A stretch of 64,000 nt of DNA from Candidatus Fusicatenibacter intestinigallinarum (GTDB lineage Bacteria > Bacillota > Clostridia > Lachnospirales > Lachnospiraceae). The notes beneath the pieces are model-generated. The model was given only the letters and a program-made list of their open reading frames with translations, was not told where the DNA came from and did no database searches. The stretch spans positions 47,086 through 111,085 of the forward strand of contig DWWU01000022.1 of NCBI GenBank assembly GCA_019119555.1, in the 5' to 3' direction. Made by a program: the position numbers and the translations under genes. Shown one piece after another: positions 42,804 through 51,705 of the stretch. Within the stretch, counting starts at the first letter, position 1, and every line of letters starts with the position of its first letter.

Positions 42804-43491
42804 TCCTTATCCTCCCGGACAAAATCAAAAGCCGCAGCAGCTGGAGCAGAGAGCCGATTACCGCCGCCACATAAGTCATAGCCGCCGCCCGCAGCACTTT
42901 TTTTGCTCCCGGCACCTCCGAAGGGCTCAGGATTCCTGTGGAATCCAGCATCCGGATCGCCCGGGCAGAGGCGTTAAACTCCACCGGCAGCGTGACAATC
43001 TGAAACACCAGTGCAAACAGAAACAGAAGAATTCCCAGATTGACCAGCGGTTCCATACTGAAAATCAGTCCCAGAAGAAACAACGGCCAGAACAGCTGCG
43101 AGCCCAGATTGGCCACCGGAACAATGGCTCCGCGCACTTTCAGCGGCACATATCCCCTGGCATCCTGAATCGCATGGCCGCACTCATGAGCCGCGACTCC
43201 TACCGCAGCCAGAGAAGCTCTCCCATACACCGCATCCGACAGATTCACCGTCTTCGACCGCGGGTCATAGTGATCCGTCAGTTTTCCCGACACATGGCGG
43301 ACCGTCACATCATAAATCCCCGCCGACCGCAGAATCCTCTGTGCCGTCTGCGCTCCGGTCAACCCGCTGTATGCGCGCACTCCCTGATACCTTTGAAAGG
43401 TCGCGTTCATCGCAGCTGACACGCCGAGGGAAATCAACGCCGCAAGAATCACCAGAATATACGTGGAATCCCACCAATAGAACAAAGGCAT
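42793..43491 (-). CDS. YugP-type membrane zinc metallopeptidase
   Basis: 232 residues from the ATG at 43491 with AAAGGAG 9 bases upstream. The zinc motif is AVGVAAHECGHAIQDA (HExxH), preceded by a GLTGAQTAQRILRSAGIYDV region and followed by helices (LFWPLFLLGLIFSM, LVNLGILLFLFALVFQIVTL) with the ETxP-like LPVEFNASARAIRML. This is the DUF2305/YugP family (M48-like). The substrate is unknown. It commonly sits between fmt and rsmB in Clostridia. Confidence 0.93.
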   Translation of the reverse strand: MPLFYWWDSTYILVILAALISLGVSAAMNATFQRYQGVRAYSGLTGAQTAQRILRSAGIYDVTVRHVSGKLTDHYDPRSKTVNLSDAVYGRASLAAVGVAAHECGHAIQDARGYVPLKVRGAIVPVANLGSQLFWPLFLLGLIFSMEPLVNLGILLFLFALVFQIVTLPVEFNASARAIRMLDSTGILSPSEVPGAKKVLRAAAMTYVAAVIGSLLQLLRLLILSGRIRNDD

Positions 43492-43523
43492 ACAACCATA
43501 CTCCTTTCCAAACAGCAACCGCT

Positions 43524-44492
43524 CTACTCAAATTTAGAGCCGGCAGAAATCTTATGCCCCCGCAGGAAATCCTGCACAGCCATCCGTTTCTTTCCTTCCA
43601 GCTGAAGTTCCTGGATCACAAGCACACCGTCTCCGGCGCGCACATGAATCCCCGTCTCATCCGCCGCCCAGATTTCTCCGGCGTGCTTCTTCGGATCCTG
43701 TCCCGGCAGCGCCTCGAACAGCCCGCCGCCGATCATCGCAATCACTTTTGCCTTCCAGATCTTCACTGTCTTTCCGTCCAGCTTTGTATATGCGCTGGGC
43801 CATGGATTCATTCCCCGGATCAGACGCTCGATCTCCGCCGCAGGTCTGGTCCAGTCAATTCTCCCGTCTTCTTTCTTAATCATCCGGGCATACTCCGTCG
43901 GGCTTTCTTCCGGCTGTTTTTCCGGAACCAGCGTCCCCTGGACAAGCTTCTCCAGCGTCTCCGTCAGAAGCTCTGCTCCCGCATGGCTCAGTTTATCGAA
44001 CAGACTTCCCCCTGTCTCCTCCGGATCCAGAGGAACCACTGTCTTCGCCAGCATATCTCCGGTATCCAGACCTGCGTCCATCTGCATGATGGTTACGCCG
44101 GATTCCTTTTCGCCGTTGATAACCGCCCACTGAATCGGCGCAGCCCCCCGGTAGGCCGGAAGCAGGGACGCATGCACATTGATGCAACCGTACTTCGGGA
44201 GTTCCAGCACACTTGCCGGAATCAGCTGGCCGAACGCCACAACAACGATCACATCCGGCTGCAGCGTCCTCAGCGTCTCGACAAATTCAGGATCTCTGAC
44301 CTTCGCCGGCTGATATACCGGAAGTCCCAGACGGTTCGCCGCCTCTTTCACCGGCGTAGGCTGTACCTGCTTTCCGCGGCCTTTCTGCTTATCCGGCTGT
44401 GTTACAACGCCCACGATCTCGTGTCCCGCTGCGGCGAGCGCCTCCAGCGTTCCCACCGAAAAATCCGGCGTTCCCATAAACACTACTCTCAT
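43524..44492 (-). CDS. fmt: Methionyl-tRNA formyltransferase
   Basis: 322 residues. RVVFMGTPDFSVGTLEALAA at the N-terminus, the formyl-folate loop LPKYGCINVHASLLPAYRG with the catalytic Asn-His pair, APIQWAVINGEKESGVTIMQ, and a C-terminal OB-like tRNA-binding domain ending RGHKISAGSKFE. It formylates initiator Met-tRNA. The ATG directly follows the def stop codon (TAAATG), so the two opposing activities are translationally linked. Confidence 0.97.
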   Translation of the reverse strand: MRVVFMGTPDFSVGTLEALAAAGHEIVGVVTQPDKQKGRGKQVQPTPVKEAANRLGLPVYQPAKVRDPEFVETLRTLQPDVIVVVAFGQLIPASVLELPKYGCINVHASLLPAYRGAAPIQWAVINGEKESGVTIMQMDAGLDTGDMLAKTVVPLDPEETGGSLFDKLSHAGAELLTETLEKLVQGTLVPEKQPEESPTEYARMIKKEDGRIDWTRPAAEIERLIRGMNPWPSAYTKLDGKTVKIWKAKVIAMIGGGLFEALPGQDPKKHAGEIWAADETGIHVRAGDGVLVIQELQLEGKKRMAVQDFLRGHKISAGSKFE

Positions 44493-44975
44493 TTATTCAT
44501 CCTCTTCCTCGTCTTCATATTCATTGTCCCACAGATCGCCTTCCACCTTTTCTGTGTACATATGACCGTCCAGGTGGTCGCACTCATGGCAGATTGCTCT
44601 CGCCAGAAGCTCCGTTCCCTCCAGCTCAAAAGGCTTCATCTCACGGTCCAGCGCCCGTACGATCACATGATTTGGGCGGGTCACCATACCTGATTTTCCG
44701 GGAAGGCTGAGACACCCCTCCGGTCCTGTCTGCTCTCCGGATGTCTCGATGATCTCCGGATTGATCAGGATATGAGGCGTTCCGTCCGTGTCGATCACCA
44801 CGATTCTCTTCAGCACGCCCACCTGCGGCGCAGCAAGACCTACTCCGCAGGCGTCATACATGGTATCCAGCATATCGTCAATCAGCTGCTGGGTTCTCGG
44901 CGTCATCTCCTCCACCGGTCTGCAGACTTTTGTAAGGACATTGTCGCCCATGGTTCGTATCATTCTGATTGCCAT
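44493..44975 (-). CDS. def: Peptide deformylase
   Basis: 160 residues. The three metal motifs are present: GVGLAAPQVGVLKRIVV, EGCLSLPGKSG with the metal cysteine, and AICHECDHLDGHMYTEKV (HExxH). The C-terminal 15 residues are almost all Glu/Asp/Tyr (WDNEYEDEEEDE). It removes the formyl group from nascent proteins. It is downstream of priA and directly upstream of fmt. Confidence 0.97.
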   Translation of the reverse strand: MAIRMIRTMGDNVLTKVCRPVEEMTPRTQQLIDDMLDTMYDACGVGLAAPQVGVLKRIVVIDTDGTPHILINPEIIETSGEQTGPEGCLSLPGKSGMVTRPNHVIVRALDREMKPFELEGTELLARAICHECDHLDGHMYTEKVEGDLWDNEYEDEEEDE

Positions 44976-45007
44976 TGTTTTTCTCTCCTTTTTTCTCCTG
45001 GTTTGCA

Positions 45008-45032
45008 GCCGTCCAGTCAGCTGAACGGTCGC
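45008..45032. repeat. Degenerate palindromic repeat after priA
   Basis: GCCGTCCAGTCAGCTGAACGG is a weakened copy of the GTTCAGC / GCTGAAC palindrome, 11 bp past the priA stop. Confidence 0.5.
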
Positions 45033-45042
45033 CCTGGTTTAT

Positions 45043-47262
45043 TTATGCATTAAAGTCAAACTGTATATAAATATTGGAAAATCCGCTGTTGATCTCAATA
45101 TAACGCTCCAGCCGCTCCCTCATGGTGAACAGAATCTCCTGCCTCGGCGCCTTCACGTACAGGACATAGCGGTACAGATCGCTGATCTTCGCCACGCTCT
45201 CCCGCGCAGGGCCGATCAGCTGCACCTGCGTATCTCCGTGAAACCTCAGCAGAAACCTGCGTATGTACTCCATCGCCTGTTCCAGCCGTTCTTCCTCCTG
45301 ACAGGCCGCGTGAATCGCCAGAAGCTGATGGGCCGGAGGATAATTCATCAGCTCACGGTAACCGATTTCCTCCTCGAAAAACGCAGGGTAATCCTGAAGC
45401 GCCGCCGCACGGATACTGTAATGCTCCGGCTGGTAGGTTTGGATCACGGCGGCGCCTTTCTTTTCCTTTCGCCCCGCCCTTCCCACAGCCTGGGTCAGGA
45501 TCTGGAACGTCCGTTCCCCGGCCCGGTAATCCGACGCATTCAGCGAGAGATCCGCCGCCAGCACTCCCACCAGAGTCACATCCGGAAAATCATGTCCCTT
45601 GACGATCATCTGGGTACCGATCAGCACATCCGCCTCCCGCGCGGCAAAGGAGGAAAGAATCTTTCCGTAATTTTCTTTGTGTTTCGTCGTGTCCGCGTCC
45701 ATGCGCAGCGTCCGTACTCCCGGAAACAGTTTCCGCACAAGCTGCTCGATCTGCTGAGTTCCCGCCCGGAATCCTCCGATATAGGAAGAGCCGCAGGAAG
45801 GGCATCGGTTCTGCTGTCTCGTGCGATAGCCGCAGTAGTGGCAGACCAGCGTCCCGTCATTGTGAGCGGTCAGCGATACGTCGCAGTGGGGACATTTTAC
45901 CACATATCCGCAGGAACGGCAGGAAATAAAGCCTGCAAACCCTCTCCGGTTCAGAAACAGCATCGCCTGCTCCTTCCGTTCCAGACACTGCTCCATCCGC
46001 TCTGCCAGTTCCCCGCTTATAATGGAACGGTTCCCTCTCTTTAATTCTTCCCGCATATCCACAATACATACGTCGGGAAGCCTGGAACCTCCGTATCTTC
46101 CCTCCAGCACAAACAGCGCATACGCGCCGGTTCTGCAGCGATAATACGCGTCTACCGACGGCGTCGCAGACCCCATCACCACATGGGCATGCTCCAGGCG
46201 CGCTCTCTCAATCGCCGTCTCCCGGGCATGATATCTCGGCGTCACTTCACTTTTGTAGGAAGTCTCATGCTCTTCGTCAATAATAATCAGCCCGAGATCG
46301 GGAAACGGCGCGAACAGCGCCGAGCGGGGCCCCAGCATAATGCTGACCTGCCCGCTGGCCGCCCGCTCCATCTGCTCATATCTCTGCGCCGGCGTCATCC
46401 TGGAATTCATCACAGCCACCCGATCTCCGAAATAACCGCAGAACCGTCCCACATTCTGATAAGTCAGCGCGATCTCCGGAATCAGCACGATGACCTGCCG
46501 TCCTTCCCGGAGCACCTCCTCGATCAGCCGGATATAGACCATTGTCTTTCCGCTTCCTGTCACTCCCTGCAGCAGACACGGCCGGTTCCTGTCCTTCCAC
46601 TCTTTCAGGATTCCCCTGGCCGCCTGTTCCTGGGATTCGCTCAGTGTGAATTCCTGCATCCGGAATTCCCTGCCGGAACCGGAGGGAAGCGCTGCGGAAC
46701 TTCTTATCACCCGGATCACTCCCTGTTCCTCCAGCCCCCGGACCACCGATGCTGTAAGATTCAGCTCCCGGACAGCCTCCGTATAATCCAGAGACGGTTC
46801 CTCCAGAAGCTTTTCTACCAGACGGGCCTTTGCCTTATATTTTTTTCTCTGCAGTTCCTCCAGGGTATCCAGCGCCGCATCTTTCGTCTGCATCAGAACG
46901 ATGGTCCGCTTTTCTCTGGCCTTTGCCCGGTTTTTCACCGGAAGAACCGTCTTCAGCGCCTGGATCATCGTAGACCCGTAGGTATGTTTCATCCAGGCGG
47001 CCAGCGCGATCAGCCGCGCCTCCACGGTGACGGAGTCCTCCGATACCTCCCGGATCTCCTTCATTCTGCTCTCATCAAACTGCGCCTTCTGGCTGACCGA
47101 CAGCACATAGCCCGTCACCAGACGGTTGCCGCTTCCAAACGGAATTTTCACCTGACTTCCCGGCTGCACCTTCCCCTCCAGCACTTCGGGAATCCTGTAC
47201 TGGAAGGTACGGTCCAGCTTTTCCGTGGTGATATCCACAATGATATCCGCATAACTGCTCAT
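45043..47262 (-). CDS. priA: Primosomal replication restart helicase PriA
   Basis: 739 residues. An N-terminal 3'-end-binding domain (ADIIVDITTEKLDRTFQYRI) precedes a superfamily 2 helicase core with LLQGVTGSGKTMVYIRLIEE, LIIIDEEHETSYKSE (DEEH), VMGSATPSVDAYYR and LIGTQMIVKGHDFPDVTLVG. Eight cysteines in zinc clusters lie between them: CRSCGYVVKCPHCDVSL and CHYCGYRTRQQNRCPSCGS. It reloads the replisome at stalled forks. The ATG directly follows the murE stop. Confidence 0.97.
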   Translation of the reverse strand: MSSYADIIVDITTEKLDRTFQYRIPEVLEGKVQPGSQVKIPFGSGNRLVTGYVLSVSQKAQFDESRMKEIREVSEDSVTVEARLIALAAWMKHTYGSTMIQALKTVLPVKNRAKAREKRTIVLMQTKDAALDTLEELQRKKYKAKARLVEKLLEEPSLDYTEAVRELNLTASVVRGLEEQGVIRVIRSSAALPSGSGREFRMQEFTLSESQEQAARGILKEWKDRNRPCLLQGVTGSGKTMVYIRLIEEVLREGRQVIVLIPEIALTYQNVGRFCGYFGDRVAVMNSRMTPAQRYEQMERAASGQVSIMLGPRSALFAPFPDLGLIIIDEEHETSYKSEVTPRYHARETAIERARLEHAHVVMGSATPSVDAYYRCRTGAYALFVLEGRYGGSRLPDVCIVDMREELKRGNRSIISGELAERMEQCLERKEQAMLFLNRRGFAGFISCRSCGYVVKCPHCDVSLTAHNDGTLVCHYCGYRTRQQNRCPSCGSSYIGGFRAGTQQIEQLVRKLFPGVRTLRMDADTTKHKENYGKILSSFAAREADVLIGTQMIVKGHDFPDVTLVGVLAADLSLNASDYRAGERTFQILTQAVGRAGRKEKKGAAVIQTYQPEHYSIRAAALQDYPAFFEEEIGYRELMNYPPAHQLLAIHAACQEEERLEQAMEYIRRFLLRFHGDTQVQLIGPARESVAKISDLYRYVLYVKAPRQEILFTMRERLERYIEINSGFSNIYIQFDFNA

Positions 47263-48735
47263 TCAGGCTTTCTCCCTGTCTTCTTCCAGAATCTCCCGGA
47301 TCAGCACGCGTTCATCCATCGGATATTTCTTTCCTTTGATAATCTGATAATCCTCATGGCCTTTTCCCGCCAGGACGATAATGTCGCCCGGTTCCCCGTG
47401 ATGGATCGCATAGGCGATTGCCTCCTTGCGGTCAATGATCTCCACGTACTTTCCGTCGGTTCTGGAGATCCCTGTCTTTATATCGTCTATGATCGCCTGC
47501 GGATCCTCGTCTCGCGGATTATCCGATGTGATAATCGTAAGATCCGCCATTTTTCCGGACACTTCTCCCATCTCGAATCTTCTGGCTCTGGAACGGTTTC
47601 CCCCGCATCCGAACAGGCAGACCAGCCGGTGCGGCTGATACTCTCTGAGCGTCGACAGAAGACTCTCCAGGCTCATCGCATTGTGGGCATAATCGATCAT
47701 CAGAGTAAACGCATCGGAAACTTTGACCATCTCCGCTCTTCCGCGAACTTTCGCCACCTTCAGCGCCGCCTGAATATCCTCCACAGACACCTTGAAATGG
47801 CGGCAGATGGAAATGGCGGTCAGCGAATTGTAAATGTTGAATTTCCCCGGAATATCGATTTCCACAGGGAAATGAAGCAGCCCATCTACCATGTAGGAAA
47901 TTCCCAGATATCCGGGATATGTCACCAGTTTTTCATCTGTCGCCCGCAGATCCGCTTTTTCAGAAAATCCGTAGGTCTCCAGCCGGCAGGTGCAGCCTTC
48001 CACAATTTCTTCAAAATGTTCATCGTCCCTGTTGACGATTCCGATCCTGCACTGGGAAAGCAGGCGCTTTTTACACTCCAGATAATCCTCAAAGCTGCTG
48101 TGCTCATTGGGGCCGATATGATCCTCCCCGATATTCGTGAAGATTCCGAAGTCAAACAGCACGCCGCTGCAGCGGTGGAGCATCAGCGCCTGGGACGACA
48201 CTTCCATCACGACGCAGTCACAGCCTTCCTCCGCCATCTCGGAAAAGTACTTCTGTACCAGATAGGATTCCGGCGTTGTATTCTCCGACGGAATATGACG
48301 GTCTCCGATAATGGTTTCAATGGTTCCGATCAGCCCTACCTTATACCCGGCGTTTTCCAGAATCGACCGGACCATGTATACGGTTGTCGTCTTTCCCTTC
48401 GTTCCCGTCACGCCGATGGTCTTCATTTTCTTTGCCGGATTGCCGAACCACGCACAGGAAATCAAAGCCAGGGCATATCTGGTATCGGAAACCTGCAGCA
48501 CAGTCACATTGCTCGGAACATTGACCGGCTCTTCCACTACCAGTACCCTGGCGCCTTTCTTAACCACTTCCTCTGCAAATGTATGTCCATCCACAACGGC
48601 TCCGCGGATGCATACGAACAGAGCGCCCTCCTCCACTTTTCTGGAATCATAGGCGATGGACCGGACCTCCGTGTCCAGTGAACCCTGCAGGCAGCTGCAG
48701 GTGAGATTTTCTATCAGTGAACGTAGATATTTCAT
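47263..48735 (-). CDS. murE: UDP-MurNAc-tripeptide synthetase (meso-DAP-adding MurE)
   Basis: 490 residues. ATP loop GVTGTKGKTTTVYMVRSIL, substrate region SENTTPESYLVQKYFSEM, carbamylated-lysine region GRAEMVKV, and the amino-acid specificity motif TSDNPRDEDP. DNPR at this place is diagnostic for meso-diaminopimelate in place of lysine, giving the wall type. C-terminal features VLAGKGHEDYQII and DERVLIREIL fit. It opens the murE-priA-def-fmt operon with GGAGG upstream and a promoter at 48773-48801. It is separated from the other mur genes. Confidence 0.97.
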   Translation of the reverse strand: MKYLRSLIENLTCSCLQGSLDTEVRSIAYDSRKVEEGALFVCIRGAVVDGHTFAEEVVKKGARVLVVEEPVNVPSNVTVLQVSDTRYALALISCAWFGNPAKKMKTIGVTGTKGKTTTVYMVRSILENAGYKVGLIGTIETIIGDRHIPSENTTPESYLVQKYFSEMAEEGCDCVVMEVSSQALMLHRCSGVLFDFGIFTNIGEDHIGPNEHSSFEDYLECKKRLLSQCRIGIVNRDDEHFEEIVEGCTCRLETYGFSEKADLRATDEKLVTYPGYLGISYMVDGLLHFPVEIDIPGKFNIYNSLTAISICRHFKVSVEDIQAALKVAKVRGRAEMVKVSDAFTLMIDYAHNAMSLESLLSTLREYQPHRLVCLFGCGGNRSRARRFEMGEVSGKMADLTIITSDNPRDEDPQAIIDDIKTGISRTDGKYVEIIDRKEAIAYAIHHGEPGDIIVLAGKGHEDYQIIKGKKYPMDERVLIREILEEDREKA

Positions 48736-48772
48736 CTATTCTGTGCCTCCTGAAAAAACAATATCATATTAA

Positions 48773-48801
48773 AATATAACATAGACGGAAAAACATTGCA
48801 A
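48773..48801 (-). promoter_or_regulatory. murE operon promoter
   Basis: TTGCAA (48796-48801), 17-bp spacer, TATATT (48773-48778), about 38 bp before the murE start. Confidence 0.7.
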
Positions 48802-48830
48802 TGCTGCGGAAAGTTTTTTGGATGGATGCA

Positions 48831-48963
48831 GTTACCGTCCAGCCAGGTCTGTGCATTCACTGCACAGACTGTATGAAAACGCAGAGCCTGCGGGCATCCG
48901 GCCCATCGCGAAACGATTTTCAATGGCCGGATGCCGTAACAGTTCAGCGGGCTGAACTGTTAC
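48831..48963. repeat. 133-bp three-hairpin repeat element, copy 2
   Basis: Same length and hairpin layout as 13656-13788, differing at about 8 positions, several of them at the outer ends. The heptamer GGATGCA lies at both edges (48824-48830 and 48965-48971), which is compatible with a target duplication. It is upstream of the murE promoter, in the space between murE and tRNA-Val. Confidence 0.85.
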
Positions 48964-49129
48964 GGGATGCAAAAAAATGAAAAACCTGCTATAATATCTG
49001 CAGATGTACGCCGGAACCGCAGAACCGCCGTTTTTCTTCTGCAGCCGGTCCCGAAAACTGTCCTGCACAACAAGGAGTTCCGCTCGCGGAACTTTCGCAT
49101 CGGGCGCAGAATGAAGCTTCCTGCCATAT

Positions 49130-49164
49130 AAAAACGGCATCTGCAGGAAAGCCTGCAAATGCCG
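49130..49164 (-). terminator. Terminator of tRNA-Val
   Basis: On the minus strand GGCATTTGCAGG pairs with CCTGCAGATGCC, followed by GTTTTTAT. It starts about 11 bases past the tRNA 3' end. Confidence 0.8.
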
Positions 49165-49174
49165 GAAAGAAAAA

Positions 49175-49248
49175 TGGAAGCAACGGGGCTCGAACCCGTG
49201 ACCTCTCGCGTGTGAGGCGAACGCTCATCCCAGCTGAGCTATGCTTCC
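49175..49248 (-). tRNA. tRNA-Val(CAC)
   Basis: 74 bases, complete cloverleaf. Acceptor arms GGAAGCA / TGCTTCC with discriminator A, D arm GCTC / GAGC, anticodon stem TTCGC / GCGAG around CTCACAC with anticodon CAC, and T arm ACGGG-TTCGAGC-CCCGT. CCA is not encoded. It stands alone, with T-rich sequence and a hairpin terminator after it. It overlaps the leader of the plus-strand esterase gene on the opposite strand. Confidence 0.95.
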
Positions 49249-49320
49249 GTCTTTTTCTATTATATCACTCTTATAAGGAATTTCAAGGAAAATTTTCTGA
49301 AAAGCAAAGGAGGTATTCCA

Positions 49321-50250
49321 ATGAAACATGTTATTCCACAGGATGCAACCTGGCTGCCAGGCATGAAAACTCTGATGGCCGACCCCACAGATCATCTGAA
49401 CGTACACTATTATCCCGACATTGAATACGTCAGGCGCGGCGAAACGCCCCTCTGTCTGCAACTGCTGATGCCGGCAGGCGTCATTCCCCGGAATCCGGCG
49501 GATACTGTCGGCCAGCAGCAGAGAGTACTGCATCCGCTGATTGTGTACGTCCAGGGAGCCGCCTGGGGAGAACAGGATGTTTACGGTTCTCTGCCCCGTC
49601 TGGTACGAATGGCGGAACAGGGATATATCGTGGCAAGCGTGAAACACCGCTCTTCCAAAGAAGCGGGTTTTCCCGCCTTCCTTCAGGACGTAAAATCGGC
49701 GATTCGTTTTCTGCGTGCGAATGCGGAAAGATACCAGATTGACCCGGAACGGGTTGCCGTGTGGGGAGACTCCTCCGGCGGGCATGCAGCGCTTATGGTC
49801 GGAGTGACCGGAGACATGCCGGAATTTAAGACAGAGGATCATGTCGGATACTCTGATTCCGTAAACGCCGTCCTGGATTTTTACGGTCCCACAGACGTAA
49901 CGCACATCAACGACGCTCCACGGAATCCGGTTTACACTGCCGACAAAGACAATATCCCCGAGGATATTCTGTTCGGCGGCTGTGTGGTGGAGCATCCTGA
50001 AATTGCGCAGCCCGGAAATCCTCTGAACTATGTATCGGAGGACAAAGACCTTCCGCCGATTCTGATCGTACACGGCGACCGGGATTCTATGGTTCCGTTT
50101 CAGCAAAGTGTCCTGATGTATCAGAAGCTCATTGAGTGCGGCAAAACCGTAGAATTCTATAAAGTATTCGGCGCAGAACACGGAACCTGTCTCTGGACGC
50201 CGGAAGTGATGAAAATCGCGGAGCAGTTTCTGGGCGTCTGTCTCTCGTGA
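49321..50250 (+). CDS. Alpha/beta-hydrolase, BD-FAE-like esterase
   Basis: 309 residues with AAAGGAGG upstream of the ATG. No signal peptide, so cytoplasmic. An HSL/BD-FAE-type fold: YVQGAAWGEQDVYGSLPRLV (oxyanion-hole loop, here QGAAW where many relatives have HGGGW), nucleophile elbow VAVWGDSSGGHAALM (GDSSG), the aspartate in ILIVHGDRDSMVPFQQSVLM and the histidine in FGAEHGTCLWTPEV. Related proteins remove acetyl or feruloyl groups from plant polysaccharides, but the substrate here is not known. Monocistronic with a terminator at 50319-50346. Confidence 0.88.
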   Translation: MKHVIPQDATWLPGMKTLMADPTDHLNVHYYPDIEYVRRGETPLCLQLLMPAGVIPRNPADTVGQQQRVLHPLIVYVQGAAWGEQDVYGSLPRLVRMAEQGYIVASVKHRSSKEAGFPAFLQDVKSAIRFLRANAERYQIDPERVAVWGDSSGGHAALMVGVTGDMPEFKTEDHVGYSDSVNAVLDFYGPTDVTHINDAPRNPVYTADKDNIPEDILFGGCVVEHPEIAQPGNPLNYVSEDKDLPPILIVHGDRDSMVPFQQSVLMYQKLIECGKTVEFYKVFGAEHGTCLWTPEVMKIAEQFLGVCLS

Positions 50251-50318
50251 ACAGTAACCCTCCGGATACTGCATATCAAAAACAGACAGGAATCAAAACA
50301 ACATTTTTACAGCAAAAC

Positions 50319-50346
50319 AGCGGCGCACCGAAGTGCGCCGCCATTT
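50319..50346 (+). terminator. Terminator of the esterase gene
   Basis: GCGGCGCAC pairs with GTGCGCCGC across a CGAA tetraloop, followed by CATTTTA. It lies about 70 bp after the stop. Confidence 0.85.
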
Positions 50347-50498
50347 TAATGAGGGGGGAGATAGTGAGTGGTTAATCAACTATCCGAGTAATAGTATAGG
50401 AAAAAAATGTGTTGAAAATGTGTCCAAAAAATAAAAAAACAAGAAAAGATTTTAAGAAACTGAAAAAAAACCGGAAAGAAAACCAAAACTTGTTTTTC

Positions 50499-50549
50499 CG
50501 CATCCGGCCGAACTATAACCGGACGCCCACAGACTCTGCGTTTTCATGC
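50499..50549 (-). repeat. Diverged fragment of the 133-bp element
   Basis: Read on the minus strand it gives CATGAAAACGCAGAG, then TGTGGGCGTCCGG and GGCCGGATGCGG. These align with the central part of the 133-bp elements (ATGAAAACGCAGAG, GCGGGCATCCGG, GCCGGATGCC). The right-end palindrome is lost. It abuts the -35 box of arcC. The rest of 50347-50498 is A-rich with no gene. Confidence 0.65.
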
Positions 50550-50578
50550 TTGATTTTTTTTCATAAGCACTCTATAAT
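50550..50578 (+). promoter_or_regulatory. arcC promoter
   Basis: TTGATT (50550-50555), 17-bp spacer, TATAAT (50573-50578). The leader of about 100 bases contains a loose inverted repeat TTGTAAC / GTTACAA at 50606-50656. Confidence 0.75.
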
Positions 50579-50683
50579 ATTGTTTATCACGAATGGGCAG
50601 CATTTGTAACCATTTGACGGCGCAGGATATGCGTAAGCCTGTTTGAACCGTTACAAAACTTCAGATAAAGAGAGGACTTTTAT

Positions 50684-51616
50684 ATGATGAAGAAAAAAGT
50701 TGTAGTGGCGCTTGGTCACCGGGCACTCGGAACCACTCTTCCGGAACAGCAGATCGCAGTGAAACGTTCTGCAAAAGTAATCGCAGATCTGGTACAGGCA
50801 GGTGCAGCCGTTGCTATCACACACAGCAACGCCCCACAGGTCGGCATGATCCACACCGCAATGAACGAATTCGGAAAGTCACATGAAAATTACAGCGCGG
50901 CTCCCATGTCCGTCTGCTCTGCAATGAGCCAGGGATACATCGGCTATGACCTGCAGAACAGTATCCGCGCAGAACTTCTCCGCCGCGGCATCTACAAACC
51001 GGTGGCAACCGTAATCACACAGGTTCAGGTGGATCCCTACGATGACGCTTTCCATCATCCGACCAAAGTCATCGGACGCTGCATGACCAAAGAGGAAGCG
51101 GAGGCAGAGGAAGAAAAAGGAAATTATGTCGTTGAAACGGAAGGCGGTTACCGGAGAATCGTCGCTTCTCCAAAGCCGCAGGATATTATTGAGATTGATA
51201 CCATCCGTCTGCTGATGGACGCCGGCCAGGTTGTGATCGCCTGCGGCGGCGGCGGAATTCCGGTTCTGGAGCAGGAGGAAGAACTGAAAGGTGCTTCCGC
51301 TGTCATCGAAAAGGATCTGATCAGCGGGAAAATGGCGGAGATGGTGGACGCTGACGAGCTTCTGATTCTGACCAGCGTTGAACACGTGGCCGTTGGATAC
51401 CGCACCAGTGAAGAGCGCCAGCTGGAGCATATTTCCGTGGCTGAAGCAAAAAAATATATGGAAGAAAATCAGTTCGATGAGAACTCTGTGCTGCCGAAGA
51501 TCGAAGCCGCAGTTTCCTTCGTGGAGCAGAAAGCGGGAAGACGCGCGGTGATTACTTCCATCGACAAGGCAATCGACGGATACAACGGAAAGACCGGCAC
51601 AATCATCGAGGCATAA
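50684..51616 (+). CDS. arcC: Carbamate kinase
   Basis: 310 residues, full length for the amino-acid kinase fold. ALGHRALGTTLPEQQIAVKR at the N-terminus, AITHSNAPQVGMI, TQVQVDPYDDAFHHPTK near residue 105-125, ACGGGGIPVLEQEEEL, VIEKDLISGKMAEMVDADEL and FVEQKAGRRAVITSIDKAID at the C-terminus. It makes ATP from carbamoyl phosphate in arginine, agmatine or purine-derived (oxamate, ureide) catabolism. No arcA, arcB or other partner is adjacent, so which pathway it serves is open. Own promoter and terminator. Confidence 0.95.
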   Translation: MMKKKVVVALGHRALGTTLPEQQIAVKRSAKVIADLVQAGAAVAITHSNAPQVGMIHTAMNEFGKSHENYSAAPMSVCSAMSQGYIGYDLQNSIRAELLRRGIYKPVATVITQVQVDPYDDAFHHPTKVIGRCMTKEEAEAEEEKGNYVVETEGGYRRIVASPKPQDIIEIDTIRLLMDAGQVVIACGGGGIPVLEQEEELKGASAVIEKDLISGKMAEMVDADELLILTSVEHVAVGYRTSEERQLEHISVAEAKKYMEENQFDENSVLPKIEAAVSFVEQKAGRRAVITSIDKAIDGYNGKTGTIIEA

Positions 51617-51664
51617 ATCCGGCGGGTATCCCGCAGAAGCAAAATGATATTTCCAGGAAAAGAG

Positions 51665-51705
51665 GGAGGATCCTCCGAACATGATTCAGAGGATCCTCCT
51701 TTGTT
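51665..51705. terminator. Terminator shared by arcC and the ABC permease gene
   Basis: GGAGGATCCTC pairs with GAGGATCCTCC across a 13-base loop, followed by TTTGTT. Each arm is itself palindromic (GGATCC). It lies 48 bp after arcC and immediately before the stop of the opposing permease gene. Confidence 0.8.

Noticed and set aside
46183..48681. Plus-strand open frame of more than 800 codons opposite priA and murE
   Set aside because: Antisense shadow: priA and murE are unambiguous on the minus strand, and the plus-strand product is His/Arg/Leu-rich with no recognisable domain.
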